Positions 26,094 through 34,729 of a DNA stretch of 64,000 nucleotides are shown piece by piece. Origin of the DNA: CAYTGR01 sp964437445 (GTDB lineage: Bacteria; Chloroflexota; Anaerolineae; B4-G1; SLSP01); NCBI GenBank assembly GCA_964437445.1, contig CAYTGR010000015.1, positions 1 through 64,000 of the forward strand. The letters run 5' to 3'. Each line of letters begins with the position of its first letter. The stretch's first letter is position 1. A program made the translations under genes and the position numbers. A model generated the notes under the pieces. That model was not told the origin of the DNA. It did not search any database and saw only the letters and a program-made list of their open reading frames with translations.

Positions 26094-27593
26094 TCAGTAA
26101 GCGCCGTGCCCGCGCAGGACAGCCAGCACGGTATTGAGCAGAATTTTGATGTCTAACCAGATGGTATAGTTGCGAATATATTGCATATCCAGCCGCACCC
26201 GATCCTCATAGGAGAGATCCGACCGCCCGCTGATCTGCCACAGGCCCGTCATGCCGGGTTTAACGGTGACCAGGTTGTGTTGCCAACGCCCGAAGTGTTG
26301 TAATTCGCCGTAAGTGATCATGCGCGGCCCCACCAGACTCATCTGTCCAAAAAGGACGTTCCACAGCTGGGGCAGCTCGTCCATGCTGAACCGGCGCAGG
26401 ACGCGACCAATGCGGGTGATGCGCGGATCATCCTGCACTTTGCCGCTGGCATTCCACTGTAGCCGCAGCTCTGGATGAGCCCGGAGGTAGGCTTCTGCGT
26501 TCGGGATCATGGTGCGGAACTTGAAGGCGTCAAATTCTCGCCCGCCCAACCCGACGACCCGGCGGCGGTAGATAACCGGTCCCGGTGAACTGAGCTTGAT
26601 CAGGATAGCGATGAGGGCGAAAAGCGGGGAGAGGATCAGCAACCCCAGCAGCGCGCCGACCCGGTCCAGAATGGCCTTGAGCACGGCATCTACCCCGGTG
26701 ATGCGGGTGCGATTGAGGCTGATGAGCGGGACGAACCCAATCTCGTTGACCCGCGCCCCGGTGGTGAAGAGCTCGTACAGCCCGGAAGAAAGGTGAATCC
26801 GCACGGTGTTATCGGTGCCCCAGTCGCGATACAGGTTCAGCAGCTCCTCCCGCTTCATGGCCGTGGGGATGATGATAATGTCCTTGACGCGCAGGCAGCC
26901 GATCAAGTTCGCGAGCCGGTCTGGCGTGCCGAGGACGGGAAATCCGCTCACATTCATCCCGGGCCGCCAATCGGCATCCACAAATCCCACGACCTGAATC
27001 CCGGCATGGGGGTTAGCCTGGAATTGGGCGGCGACCTGTTGTCCCTCTTCGCTGGCTCCCACAATCAGGACCCGCCGGCAAAGATAACCGCGCTCCCGCA
27101 ACCCAAAGACCAGACGGCGGAAGAGAAAGCGGGCCGCGCCGGTGGTTGTCAATCCTAAGGCCCAGGTGATCAACAACCAGCCACGGGAGATCTGTTGTTC
27201 GGCATCGCGGCCCAGAAACGAGTAGGCTACCAGGATGATCAGGCCCGTAGCGTAGGCCGCAAAGATATTTTTATACTCTTGGAGACCGCTGAAGAGCTCC
27301 TCGGCATGATACAGGCGGTAGAGGCCAAACAATCCCGCACAGCCGAGGATAAAGACCCACACCAGGTGATTGTAGAACTCAGGAGAAGGTGTTGCGTAGT
27401 AAGGCAGTAGTTCAAAACGCAAGAGCGAGGCCAGTCTCATACTCAGGTACAGGCACAGCGCATCTAATGCCACCAAGGGCGGGATCGCCCAGTAGATGGT
27501 AGGTTCTATGTTGATTGGTGCTGCCCTTCGTTGAGTCAATGGTTGAACTCCCACGCCGGCGCCTCCTTCAGTTTGAACTTTATCGGTTGCCAT
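26094..27593 (-). CDS. Polyprenyl-phosphate hexose-1-phosphate transferase (WbaP/CpsE-like)
   Basis: About 499 residues. Four or five membrane helices (about residues 20-150) are followed by a CoA-binding-like Rossmann segment (RVLIVGASEEGQQVA) and, from about 305, a helix plus the bacterial sugar transferase domain: KLSSPGPVIYRRRVVG, FKFRTM, RFSMDELPQLWNVL, SLVGPR and KPGMTGLWQISGRS. Such enzymes start glycan assembly by placing hexose 1-phosphate on undecaprenyl phosphate. Upstream in-frame starts exist to 27695, but homology begins after the ATG at 27593; its ribosome-binding site is weak. It is the first gene of the minus-strand glycan operon, whose next gene starts 21 bases on. Confidence 0.9.
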   Translation of the reverse strand: MATDKVQTEGGAGVGVQPLTQRRAAPINIEPTIYWAIPPLVALDALCLYLSMRLASLLRFELLPYYATPSPEFYNHLVWVFILGCAGLFGLYRLYHAEELFSGLQEYKNIFAAYATGLIILVAYSFLGRDAEQQISRGWLLITWALGLTTTGAARFLFRRLVFGLRERGYLCRRVLIVGASEEGQQVAAQFQANPHAGIQVVGFVDADWRPGMNVSGFPVLGTPDRLANLIGCLRVKDIIIIPTAMKREELLNLYRDWGTDNTVRIHLSSGLYELFTTGARVNEIGFVPLISLNRTRITGVDAVLKAILDRVGALLGLLILSPLFALIAILIKLSSPGPVIYRRRVVGLGGREFDAFKFRTMIPNAEAYLRAHPELRLQWNASGKVQDDPRITRIGRVLRRFSMDELPQLWNVLFGQMSLVGPRMITYGELQHFGRWQHNLVTVKPGMTGLWQISGRSDLSYEDRVRLDMQYIRNYTIWLDIKILLNTVLAVLRGHGAY

Positions 27594-27809
27594 CAGCTTT
27601 TTACATGAGTCGTGGTACAGAACCAATTTAAACCCATTGTAAAAGTTAGTGGTCAGGCACAGGTAACAAAAATCCTGGAAATTTATTAGAAACAAGGGAG
27701 CTTTTTACGAATGATCTTTAATATTTTTTAAGAATCCCTTCACCTCAAACCTACTATCCTCTCCTAAAATAGAAACATAAAAACGGAAGAAATTGTAAGG
27801 GGTTATTCT
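27594..27809. promoter_or_regulatory. Divergent intergenic region between two glycan transcription units
   Basis: This AT-richer stretch separates the WbaP-like gene (minus) from the acyl carrier protein gene (plus) and must hold both promoters. TACAAT-like and TAAAAT-like -10 candidates occur (for example TAAAAT near 27766 for plus), but none has a convincing -35 at 16-18 bases. AAGGGG at about 27797-27802 is the ribosome-binding site of the carrier protein gene. Confidence 0.45.
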
Positions 27810-28067
27810 ATGGAGATAGAAGGCCAGATCCGTCGTTATGTATTAGAGAGTTTCCTTTTTACCACTGATGACACCCGCCTGGATAGCCGGGCGTCGTTTC
27901 TGGAGGAAGGGGTCATAGATTCCACCGGGGTATTGGAGTTGGTGGCTTTTGTTGAAGAGACCTTTGGGATTGAAGTGAGTGATGAAGAAATCCTGCCGGA
28001 AAACTTTGACTCGGTGGTTAAGCTGGCCGCCTTTGTGAAGGCTAAGCTGGATGGAAGGAGCGCTTAG
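27810..28067 (+). CDS. Acyl carrier protein
   Basis: An 85-residue stand-alone carrier protein. The phosphopantetheine attachment serine is S38 in EGVIDSTGVLELV; the threonine after it replaces the more common leucine. Helices II and III (FVEETFGIEVSDEEI, DSVVKLAAFVKAKL) are normal. Its stop overlaps by one base the GTG of the AMP-ligase gene, so the ligase very likely loads this protein. It is not next to fab genes, so it is a dedicated carrier for a specialised pathway rather than the housekeeping fatty-acid one. Confidence 0.93.
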   Translation: MEIEGQIRRYVLESFLFTTDDTRLDSRASFLEEGVIDSTGVLELVAFVEETFGIEVSDEEILPENFDSVVKLAAFVKAKLDGRSA

Positions 28068-29593
28068 TGCTGGTTCACCATTTCCTGGAGCACTCGGCGG
28101 CGCGCGCGCCGGACAAGGTAGGGTTGATCTGTGCGGACCAACGGCTGACTTACGCGCAGTTGGAGGCCCAGGCCAACCAGCTGGCCCAGGCGTTGCTGGC
28201 GCGCGGGGTGCAAGCGGGGGACCGGGTCGCCGTCTGGCTGCCCAACAGCGTGGAAAGCGTGGTGGCAATTTTTGCTATCTTGAAGGCCGGCGGTGTCTTC
28301 ACGGTGATCAATCCAACGACGAAGCCGGCCAAGTTGGCCTATATCCTCAATCATTGCGCCGCCAGTGCCCTTTTTGCGCCCGCCCGGGCCGCGGCGGAGG
28401 TCACCGGCCTGTTAGACGCGATCCCCTCGCTGCATACGGTGGTGGCCTGCGGCGGTGCTCCCGCGGACGGTGACGCCCGTTGGGTGGGATTCTCCGATCT
28501 GCTGGCTGCTTACCCTCCCGACCGCCCTCGTGGCCGCACAATTGACATTGACCTGGCGTGTCTGGTCTACACTTCTGGCAGCACCGGTGAGCCGAAAGGG
28601 GTCATGTCAACCCATGCCAACATGGTTTTTGCTGCTTCGTCCATCATTGAGTACCTCCAAAATACGGTGGACGACATCGTCATTGATGTCCTGCCGCTCT
28701 CTTTTGATTATGGTCTGTACCAGCTGTTGATGGTCTTCAAATTCAGCGGTACCCTGGTGTTGGAGCGCTCTTTCGCCTACCCGGCCGCCATCCTGAAGCG
28801 GATTGAGCAGGAGCGCGTGACGGGATTGCCCGGGGTGCCGACCGTCTTTGCCATGCTCCTCCAGATGGACTTGAGCAAATTTGACCTTTCTTCCATTCGC
28901 TACCTGACAAACACCGCCGCCGCCCTCCCGGTTCAGCACATCCAGCGCTTGCGCGCCGCCTTCCCCTGGGCCCGACTTTACTCCATGTACGGCCTGACGG
29001 AATGCAAACGGACACTTTACCTGCCGCCGGAAGAGCTGGACCGTCGCCCTGGCTCGGTCGGCATTGCTATTCCGGGGACGGAGGTCTGGCTGGAGGATGA
29101 GACCGGCGCTCGCTTAGGCCCCCGTGAAACCGGTGAACTGGTCATCCGCGGCTCGCATGTCATGCAGGGCTATTGGAACGATCCGGCCGAGACCGCTAAG
29201 CGTTATCGCCCCGGGCGCTACCCGGCTGAGCGGCTGCTTTACAGTGGCGATCTTTTCTGGATGGACGAAGAGGGGTTTTTGTATTTTGTCGCGCGGAAAG
29301 ACGACATCATCAAGACGCGCGGTGAAAAAGTAGCTCCCAAAGAGGTGGAGGCCGTGATCTACCAGCTGGCAGGGGTCGCGGAGGCAGCCGTGGTGGGGGT
29401 GCCCGACCCCCTGTTAGGCCAGGCGATCAAAGCTGTGATTGTTTGTGAGCCGGGCCATACGCTGACCGAACAGGAAGTGTTGCACCATTGTCGTCAACGT
29501 TTGGAGGACTTCATGGTGCCCAAACTGGTGGAATTCCGCGATTCTTTGCCGACGACGGCTTCTGGCAAGGTTCAGCGCTCGGCTTTAAAGTGA
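28067..29593 (+). CDS. AMP-forming acyl-CoA/acyl-ACP ligase
   Basis: A 508-residue adenylate-forming enzyme. Core motif A3 is VYTSGSTGEPKGVMSTH (about residues 167-183), A5 is YSMYGLTE, A7 is LLYSGDLFW, A8 is FVARKDDIIKTRGEKV, and the catalytic A10 lysine is in TTASGKVQR near the C-terminus. It resembles the ligases found in exosortase-associated gene sets and fatty-acyl-AMP ligases that load carrier proteins. The start is a GTG overlapping the carrier gene stop. The acid it activates (fatty, amino or hydroxy acid) cannot be told from sequence here. Confidence 0.92.
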   Translation: MLVHHFLEHSAARAPDKVGLICADQRLTYAQLEAQANQLAQALLARGVQAGDRVAVWLPNSVESVVAIFAILKAGGVFTVINPTTKPAKLAYILNHCAASALFAPARAAAEVTGLLDAIPSLHTVVACGGAPADGDARWVGFSDLLAAYPPDRPRGRTIDIDLACLVYTSGSTGEPKGVMSTHANMVFAASSIIEYLQNTVDDIVIDVLPLSFDYGLYQLLMVFKFSGTLVLERSFAYPAAILKRIEQERVTGLPGVPTVFAMLLQMDLSKFDLSSIRYLTNTAAALPVQHIQRLRAAFPWARLYSMYGLTECKRTLYLPPEELDRRPGSVGIAIPGTEVWLEDETGARLGPRETGELVIRGSHVMQGYWNDPAETAKRYRPGRYPAERLLYSGDLFWMDEEGFLYFVARKDDIIKTRGEKVAPKEVEAVIYQLAGVAEAAVVGVPDPLLGQAIKAVIVCEPGHTLTEQEVLHHCRQRLEDFMVPKLVEFRDSLPTTASGKVQRSALK

Positions 29594-29599
29594 GGATCT

Positions 29600-31602
29600 A
29601 TGTGCGGGATTATTGGCAGTTTGGATTGGAGCGGCCGGCGTCCGCCGGATATAGCTCAGCTCTGCCGGATGCTGGCGATTATCCGGCATCGTGGGCCGGA
29701 TGAGTTTGGTCTGTACGTGGACTCGCAGGTCGGGATTGGCTGCGCCCGGTTGAGCATTGTAGATCTGGCGACCGGCCAACAGCCCATCCCCAACGAGGAT
29801 GGCACACTCTGGATCGTTTTCAACGGCGAGATCTACAACCATGTGGAGCTGCGCGCTGAACTGGAGCGGGCCGGGCACCGCTTTACCACACGTTCTGACA
29901 CGGAAGTAATTCTGCATTGCTACGAGGAGTTCGGTCCGGCCTGCCTGCATCAATTCAATGGGCAATTTGCCATCGCTATTTGGGACACTCAACGGCGCGA
30001 GCTCTTCCTGGCGCGCGACCGACTGGGGGTCCGCCCGCTTTTCTATGCCCTGTTGCCTGATGGGCTGTTGTTCGGTTCAGAAATCAAAACCTTGCTCCTG
30101 GATCCGCGGGTGGAGGCTCAGTTGGATCCTTATGCGCTGGCCCAGGCTTTCACGTTTTGGGCCCCGTTGTCGCCGCGGACGGCTTTCGCCGGCATCCGCG
30201 AGCTGCCGCCCGGTCACTCCATGCTGGTGCGTGACGGCCAGGTTTTCATCTCGCGTTACTGGGGCCTCACCTTCCCGGAAGCTGGTCAAGAGACTGTGCT
30301 GGACCTGGACGAGATGGCCATCCAGTTGCGCGAGCTGCTTTCCGACGCCACCCGGCTGCGGTTGCGGGCCGATGTGCCGGTCGGCTCTTACCTGAGCGGC
30401 GGCCTGGATTCCACGTTCATCGCGGCGCTGATCCGCCAGTACATCCCCGATACGCTTTGCACGTTCTCCATCGCGTTTGAGGACCCTGCCTTTGATGAGC
30501 GCGTTTACCAGGAACTGGCGACCCATTTCCTGGGCACCAGCCACCGGCGGACCGAGTGTACTACCGCCGAGGTCGGCACCATTTTCCCGGCGGTGGTCTG
30601 GCACGCCGAAGCCCCGCTGTTACGGACTTCACCCGCGCCCATGTACTTGCTCTCGCGGCTGGTACGCCAGAGTAACATCAAAGTGGTGTTGACCGGTGAG
30701 GGGGCGGACGAGTTCCTGGGGGGCTACAACATTTTTAAAGAGGCCAGGGTGCGCCGTTTCTGGGCAGAGGATCCCCAATCACCCTGGCGACCGCTGCTGC
30801 TCCGGCGGCTCTATCCTTATGTGGCGGATCTTTCGCGGACGGGTGGTTACCTGGGGGCTTTCTTTGGCGAGGACCTGGCTCAGGTCAGCCAACCGGGTTA
30901 CTCACATCAGATCCGGTGGCGGAATACCCAACGCCTGCAACGATTCTTTTCCCCGGCGTTGGGGGCCATGGTGGCCGGCTACGATCCGGTGGGCGAGTTC
31001 CTGGACGGGTTCAATGGGGTGTTCCGCCGGTGGAGCCCGTTGGCGCAAGCGCAGGCGCTGGAAGTGGCCTCGTTCATGTCGCCCTACCTGCTTTCGTCGC
31101 AGGGGGACCGGATGATGATGGCGAACTCGGTGGAGGGGCGGTTCCCGTTCCTGGATCATCGGGTAGTGGAATTTTGCAGCGCCCTGCCGCCGCATTACAA
31201 AATCCTGGGCCTGCGCGAAAAGCGGCTTCTGAAGCGCGCGGCGCGCGGGTTGCTGCCGCCGCAAATCTGGCAGCGGCATAAGCAGCCGTACCGGGCGCCG
31301 ATCCACAAAGCCTTCTTTGACCGGCCCCTGGATTATGTAGAAGTGTTGCTTTCACCCGCAGCGTTGGAAGCCAGCGGTCTCTTTAACCCGGACGCCGTGG
31401 CGTTGTTGGCGCGTAAGTGCCGGGCCGGGGCACGGGTCAGCGAAACTGAGGATATGGCCATCGTCGGGATCATCTCCTCGCAACTGTTGTATCATGCATT
31501 TGTGGAGCACTTCCCGGCACAGCCCTTGCCCCCGGCCGGTTCGGTACGGATTTGTTATGGTCAGGATTGGACGCCGCCAGAGAGCATTCCCCAACTCCGC
31601 CC
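29600..31602 (+). CDS. asnB: Glutamine-hydrolysing asparagine synthase-like amidotransferase (3' end lost in gap)
   Basis: At least 667 residues up to the scaffold gap. It starts MCGIIGSLDW, so Cys2 is the free N-terminal glutaminase nucleophile; RHRGPDEFG and FNGEIYNH are further class II features. The synthetase half has the PP-loop LSGGLDST (S266-T272) and LTGEGADEFLGGY. The length already matches AsnB proteins of glycan and exosortase loci, so only a few C-terminal residues are likely missing. Translation can run through the N block into the next gene, but that fusion is an artefact of the gap. In this setting it probably amidates a sugar acid or carrier-bound acid rather than making asparagine. 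Confidence 0.88.
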
Positions 31603-31702
31603 NNNNNNNNNNNNNNNNNNNNNNNNNNNNNNNNNNNNNNNNNNNNNNNNNNNNNNNNNNNNNNNNNNNNNNNNNNNNNNNNNNNNNNNNNNNNNNNNNN
31701 NN
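31603..31702. other. Scaffold gap of 100 N
   Basis: Exactly 100 undetermined bases, the conventional placeholder for a gap of unknown length. The true missing DNA includes the 3' end of the AsnB-like gene and the 5' end of the PP-loop gene, and could hold more. Confidence 0.99.
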
Positions 31703-32548
31703 CGGGAGCGACCCGGCTATCATGGCCTCGTGGCCTGGAGCGGCGGCAAGGATAGCACCTACACCGTCTGGCTGCTGAAAGAGCAGTACGGGCTGAACCT
31801 GCTAACGTTCACGTTTGATAACGGCTTTGTCTCCCCGGCGGCCTGGACCAACCTGCGGACGGTCTCCGAGACCTTGGGCGTGGACCACCTGATCGTCAAA
31901 CCCCGTTTTGACCTCTTACGGGCGATCTTTGCCCGCTCCGGCGAGCCGGGGCTGTACCCACCGCGCGCTTTGGAACGGGCCAGTGGCATTTGCAATTCCT
32001 GCATGGGGCTGGCCAAGGGGGTGGGATTGCGGCTGGCGCTGGAACGCGAGATCCCGCTTCTGATCTACGGCTGGTCACCGGGCCAGGTGCCGCTCCATGC
32101 GGCGCTGTTCCGGCTGAACCGGGCGTTGTTGCGGACGATGGTCCAGGCGGCGGTGACGCCGTTGGAGCAAGCGGCCGGCCCGTGGGTCCGGCAATACTTC
32201 CCGGATGCCGCGTTGCTGGAACGAACCCAGGAGTATCCCTACAACACGTCACCGTTGGCGTTGGTGGATTACGACGAAGCGCGGATTCTGGACATTATCC
32301 AGCCGCTGGGGTGGCGCCGGCCGGAGGATACCGACCCCAACTCCACCAATTGTCTGCTGAACAGCCTGGCTAACACCCTGCACCTGCGCCAGCTGGGCTA
32401 TCACCCCTATGAAATGGAGCTCTCCGGCCTGGTGCGCGACGGGGTACTGACGCGCGATGAGGCCCTGAGCCGTCTGGCGGCGGCCGGCTCGGCGCAGGTT
32501 GTGCAGGAGGCTGCCCGGCGGTTGGGCCTGGCGGAGCTCCTGGCATGA
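31703..32548 (+). CDS. PP-loop ATP-pyrophosphatase, WbpG-like N-acetyl sugar amidotransferase (5' end lost in gap)
   Basis: At least 281 residues, missing the start. The pyrophosphate loop WSGGKDSTYTVWLLKEQYG appears about 12 residues in, followed by FTFDNGF and the CNSC pair (SGICNSCMGLAKG), then IYGWSPGQVP and EYPYNTSPLALVDYDE. This pattern is that of WbpG/PseA-type amidotransferases, which adenylate an amide and use ammonia to form an amidine on a sugar. Such proteins normally begin with a cysteine-rich segment before the PP-loop; that part must lie in the gap. The stop overlaps the next start as ATGA. Together with the AsnB-like enzyme it suggests nitrogen transfer to a glycan or lipid. 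Confidence 0.82.
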   Translation, partial: RERPGYHGLVAWSGGKDSTYTVWLLKEQYGLNLLTFTFDNGFVSPAAWTNLRTVSETLGVDHLIVKPRFDLLRAIFARSGEPGLYPPRALERASGICNSCMGLAKGVGLRLALEREIPLLIYGWSPGQVPLHAALFRLNRALLRTMVQAAVTPLEQAAGPWVRQYFPDAALLERTQEYPYNTSPLALVDYDEARILDIIQPLGWRRPEDTDPNSTNCLLNSLANTLHLRQLGYHPYEMELSGLVRDGVLTRDEALSRLAAAGSAQVVQEAARRLGLAELLA

Positions 32549-33747
32549 ACATCCTCTACGTCACCCCCTATGTCCCCTCCCAGATCCGCACCCGCCCCTA
32601 CAACCTGATTCGCGCGCTGGGACGGCTGGGGCATGAGGTGACGGTGTTGACGGTGGCCGACCTGGAGGACGCCCCGGCCCTGGCGCACCTGCGCGCGCTG
32701 GGCTTCCCGGTGGAAGCCGTGGTGGTCCCGCGCTGGCGCTCCCTGCTGAACTGCCTGCGGGCGTTGCCGACCCGCGAGCCGTTGCAGGCGGTCTACTCCT
32801 ACCATCCGGCCCTGGCGCACAGCCTCCGCCGCTATCTGCGGACGGCTGCCTTTGATGTGGTGCATATTGAGCACCTCCGCGCCGCACGTCTGGTTCACGC
32901 CGTGACCGGCGTGCCCAAAGTCTACGACGCGGTAGATTGCATCTCGTTGCTGTTTGAGCAGACGGCGCAGACCGGCCCCCATTGGCGGGCGCGGCTGCTG
33001 GCGCGGCTGGATCTGGCCCGCAGCCGCCGCTACGAGGGCTGGCTGCTGTCGCAGTATGACCAGGCGGTCATCAGCTCGGAGCGCGACCGGGAAGCGCTTT
33101 TGAACTTGGCGCAGCGGTACTGGCCCCAGGCCCGTCCGGCTCCCGTCACGGTAGTGACCAACGGCGTGGACCTGGACTACTTCCAGCCGCAGCCCGAGGT
33201 GGCGCGCGACCGCCGCACCGTGGTTTTCACCGGCAAGATGAGCTACCATGCCAACGTTGCCGGGGCGCTCTATTTTGCGCAAGAGGTGTTGCCGCTGATC
33301 TGGGCGCAAGACCCGGCGGTGCGATTTCAGATCGTGGGGAAAGACCCGCCGGAGGCGCTGCGCCGGCTGGCGCATGATCCGCGCATTGAGGTGACCGGCA
33401 CGGTGCCCGACTTGCGGCCCTACCTGGCCCAGGCGGGCGTGGCGGTCTGCCCGGTCCGCTACGCCGCTGGCGTTCAATTCAAGATCTTAGAGGCGCTGGC
33501 GCTGGAGACGCCGGTGGTCTGCACCCCGGCAGCGGCGGCCGGTCTGGCGACCGCCGCGACCGGGGCGGTAGTGGTGGCAGCAGAGCCGTCCGCTTTTGCG
33601 CAAGCGGTGCTCCGCCTGTTGCAGGAGCCGGAGCGGGCCGCCCGTTTAGGCCGGGCTGGCTATGAGTATGTCGTTGCCCAGCACAGCTGGGAAACCGCCG
33701 CCCGGCGGTTGATAGAGGTGTATACACGGGCCGTGGCGGCGGCTTAG
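32545..33747 (+). CDS. Glycosyltransferase family 4 (GT-B)
   Basis: A 400-residue GT-B enzyme. The acceptor-side domain begins MNILYVTPYVPSQIRTRP; the donor-side domain shows TNGVDLDYFQP, VFTGKMSYHANVAG, RFQIVGKDPPEALRRLA and the KILEALALETPVVCTP block in place of the usual EAMACGxPV. It resembles the sugar transferases found in exosortase/PEP-CTERM-type exopolysaccharide loci. Four-base overlap with the PP-loop gene puts it in the same transcript as the carrier-protein cassette, so that cassette's product is probably attached to, or built with, a sugar. Confidence 0.9.
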   Translation: MNILYVTPYVPSQIRTRPYNLIRALGRLGHEVTVLTVADLEDAPALAHLRALGFPVEAVVVPRWRSLLNCLRALPTREPLQAVYSYHPALAHSLRRYLRTAAFDVVHIEHLRAARLVHAVTGVPKVYDAVDCISLLFEQTAQTGPHWRARLLARLDLARSRRYEGWLLSQYDQAVISSERDREALLNLAQRYWPQARPAPVTVVTNGVDLDYFQPQPEVARDRRTVVFTGKMSYHANVAGALYFAQEVLPLIWAQDPAVRFQIVGKDPPEALRRLAHDPRIEVTGTVPDLRPYLAQAGVAVCPVRYAAGVQFKILEALALETPVVCTPAAAAGLATAATGAVVVAAEPSAFAQAVLRLLQEPERAARLGRAGYEYVVAQHSWETAARRLIEVYTRAVAAA

Positions 33748-33780
33748 AACCGCGAGTTAAGTTGAGTAGAGTGGGGGGCG

Positions 33781-33802
33781 TTGACGTGCGTGGGTACGTC
33801 AA
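33781..33802. repeat. Inverted repeat TTGACGT/ACGTCAA before the infC promoter
   Basis: TTGACGT (33781-33787) and ACGTCAA (33796-33802) flank eight bases. It lies just upstream of the infC extended -10 and is followed by CCCCTTTT, so it may end the glycan transcript or act as an operator. Confidence 0.4.
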
Positions 33803-33822
33803 TGTCCCCTTTTGCTGCTATA

Positions 33823-33831
33823 TGGTATACT
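33823..33831 (+). promoter_or_regulatory. Extended -10 promoter of the infC-rpmI-rplT operon
   Basis: TGGTATACT fits TGnTATAAT with one change. No clear -35 is present at the expected distance. Transcription would start near 33838, giving a leader of about 125 bases to the infC start. The leader can fold into small hairpins (33851-33873 and 33882-33906). Confidence 0.6.
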
Positions 33832-33837
33832 GACATG

Positions 33838-33964
33838 CTTGAGGAGCGGGCCAGACCCCATGCGTTAGTCTGGATTGCGGAACGATTTGACAGAGAGCCT
33901 AATCGTGTTATGATTATGCCGCATTTTGGTTCAACCAACCACGAGTTGAGAAAAGGGGGGCGCT
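33838..33964 (+). promoter_or_regulatory. Structured 5' leader of infC
   Basis: CCAGAC (33851-33856) pairs with GTCTGG (33868-33873), and ACGATT (33882-33887) pairs with AATCGT (33901-33906). Ribosomal protein L20 or IF-3 feedback acts on this region in other bacteria; here only the length and foldability are seen, not a recognised L20 site. Confidence 0.4.
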
Positions 33965-34480
33965 ATTAGTAAGGAAAAGTATCGCGTCAACGAGGGCATT
34001 CGCGCCGAAGAGATCCGGGTCATCGGCGCCGACGGGTCCAACCTGGGCGTCATGAGTGTGCCGGAAGCCTTGCGGATTGCCCGGGAAGCTGACCTCGACC
34101 TGGTGGAGGTCGCGCCCAACGCCACCCCGCCGGTCACCCGAATTCTGGACTTTGGCAAGTTCCTCTACGAGCAAGGCAAAAAGGAACGCGAAGCCCGGAA
34201 AGGCCAGAAACAGATTGAGGTCAAGGAGATTCGGCTGCGCCCGAAAACGAATGACCATCACCTGGGCTTCAAAGTTGACGACGCCCGGCGCTGGCTGCAG
34301 GAAGGCAACAAAGTCAGAGTCCGGGTTCGCTTTCGTGGACGCGAAATCACTTATCCAGAAGTGGCGCTCCAACATTTGAACGAAATTGCGCAAGAGCTGG
34401 CCGACGTAGCCATGGTGGAGCAAGCTCCCCAGCTGGATGGGACGACCATGCTGATGGTATTAGCGCCAAAGAAAAAGTAA
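33965..34480 (+). CDS. infC: Translation initiation factor IF-3 with AUU start codon
   Basis: A 171-residue IF-3. It keeps the 30S subunit free and checks initiator tRNA and start codon. The first clear ATG in frame (34052) would delete the first 29 residues, which encode the conserved IF-3 opening SKEKYRVNEGIRAEEIRVI. Upstream of that the frame meets a TGA at 33947-33949 and has no ATG, GTG or TTG. The only sensible start is ATT at 33965, six bases after AAGGGG. AUU starts of infC are known in Escherichia coli and Geobacillus and give self-control by IF-3. The C-terminal domain (VKEIRLRPKTNDHHLGFK onward) is normal. rpmI and rplT follow. Confidence 0.9.
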   Translation: MSKEKYRVNEGIRAEEIRVIGADGSNLGVMSVPEALRIAREADLDLVEVAPNATPPVTRILDFGKFLYEQGKKEREARKGQKQIEVKEIRLRPKTNDHHLGFKVDDARRWLQEGNKVRVRVRFRGREITYPEVALQHLNEIAQELADVAMVEQAPQLDGTTMLMVLAPKKK

Positions 34481-34501
34481 TTATTTTGTGGGGAGGAAAC
34501 G

Positions 34502-34720
34502 GTGCCTAAAATCAAGACACACAAATCTACATCCAAGCGCTTCCGCCTGTCGCAAGGCGGCAAGGGCAAGCTGATGCGTACCAAGCAGGGCAAGAGCCAC
34601 TTGCGCCGGAAGAAGGATCGCAAGGTGCGGGCGCTCTACGATGAGATGTACGTCGTAGCCGACCAGGGAACCCGCCGCCGGGTGGCAAAGCTGGCCCCCT
34701 ATTTGCACGAAAAAGAATAG
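34502..34720 (+). CDS. rpmI: Ribosomal protein bL35
   Basis: A 72-residue basic protein with the bL35 pattern: PKIKTHKSTSKRFRLSQGGK at the N-terminus and KSHLRRKKDRKVR in the middle. It is a small component of the large ribosomal subunit. The start is GTG at 34502, preceded by GGGGAGGAAAC. It sits 21 bases after infC and 9 bases before rplT, the standard bacterial order. Confidence 0.97.
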   Translation: MPKIKTHKSTSKRFRLSQGGKGKLMRTKQGKSHLRRKKDRKVRALYDEMYVVADQGTRRRVAKLAPYLHEKE

Positions 34721-34729
34721 AGGTGAGCA

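Noticed and set aside
29600..32548. A single 982-residue protein joining AsnB and a PP-loop ATPase
   Set aside because: The join is made only of undetermined bases; each half matches a separate family and the gap length is arbitrary.
33931..33945. T-arm-like GGTTCAACCAACC in the infC leader
   Set aside because: No acceptor, D or anticodon arms can be built around it, so no tRNA.
33781..33969. A 62-residue plus-strand frame before infC
   Set aside because: It spans the inverted repeat and the infC promoter and leader, has no ribosome-binding site and no family resemblance.
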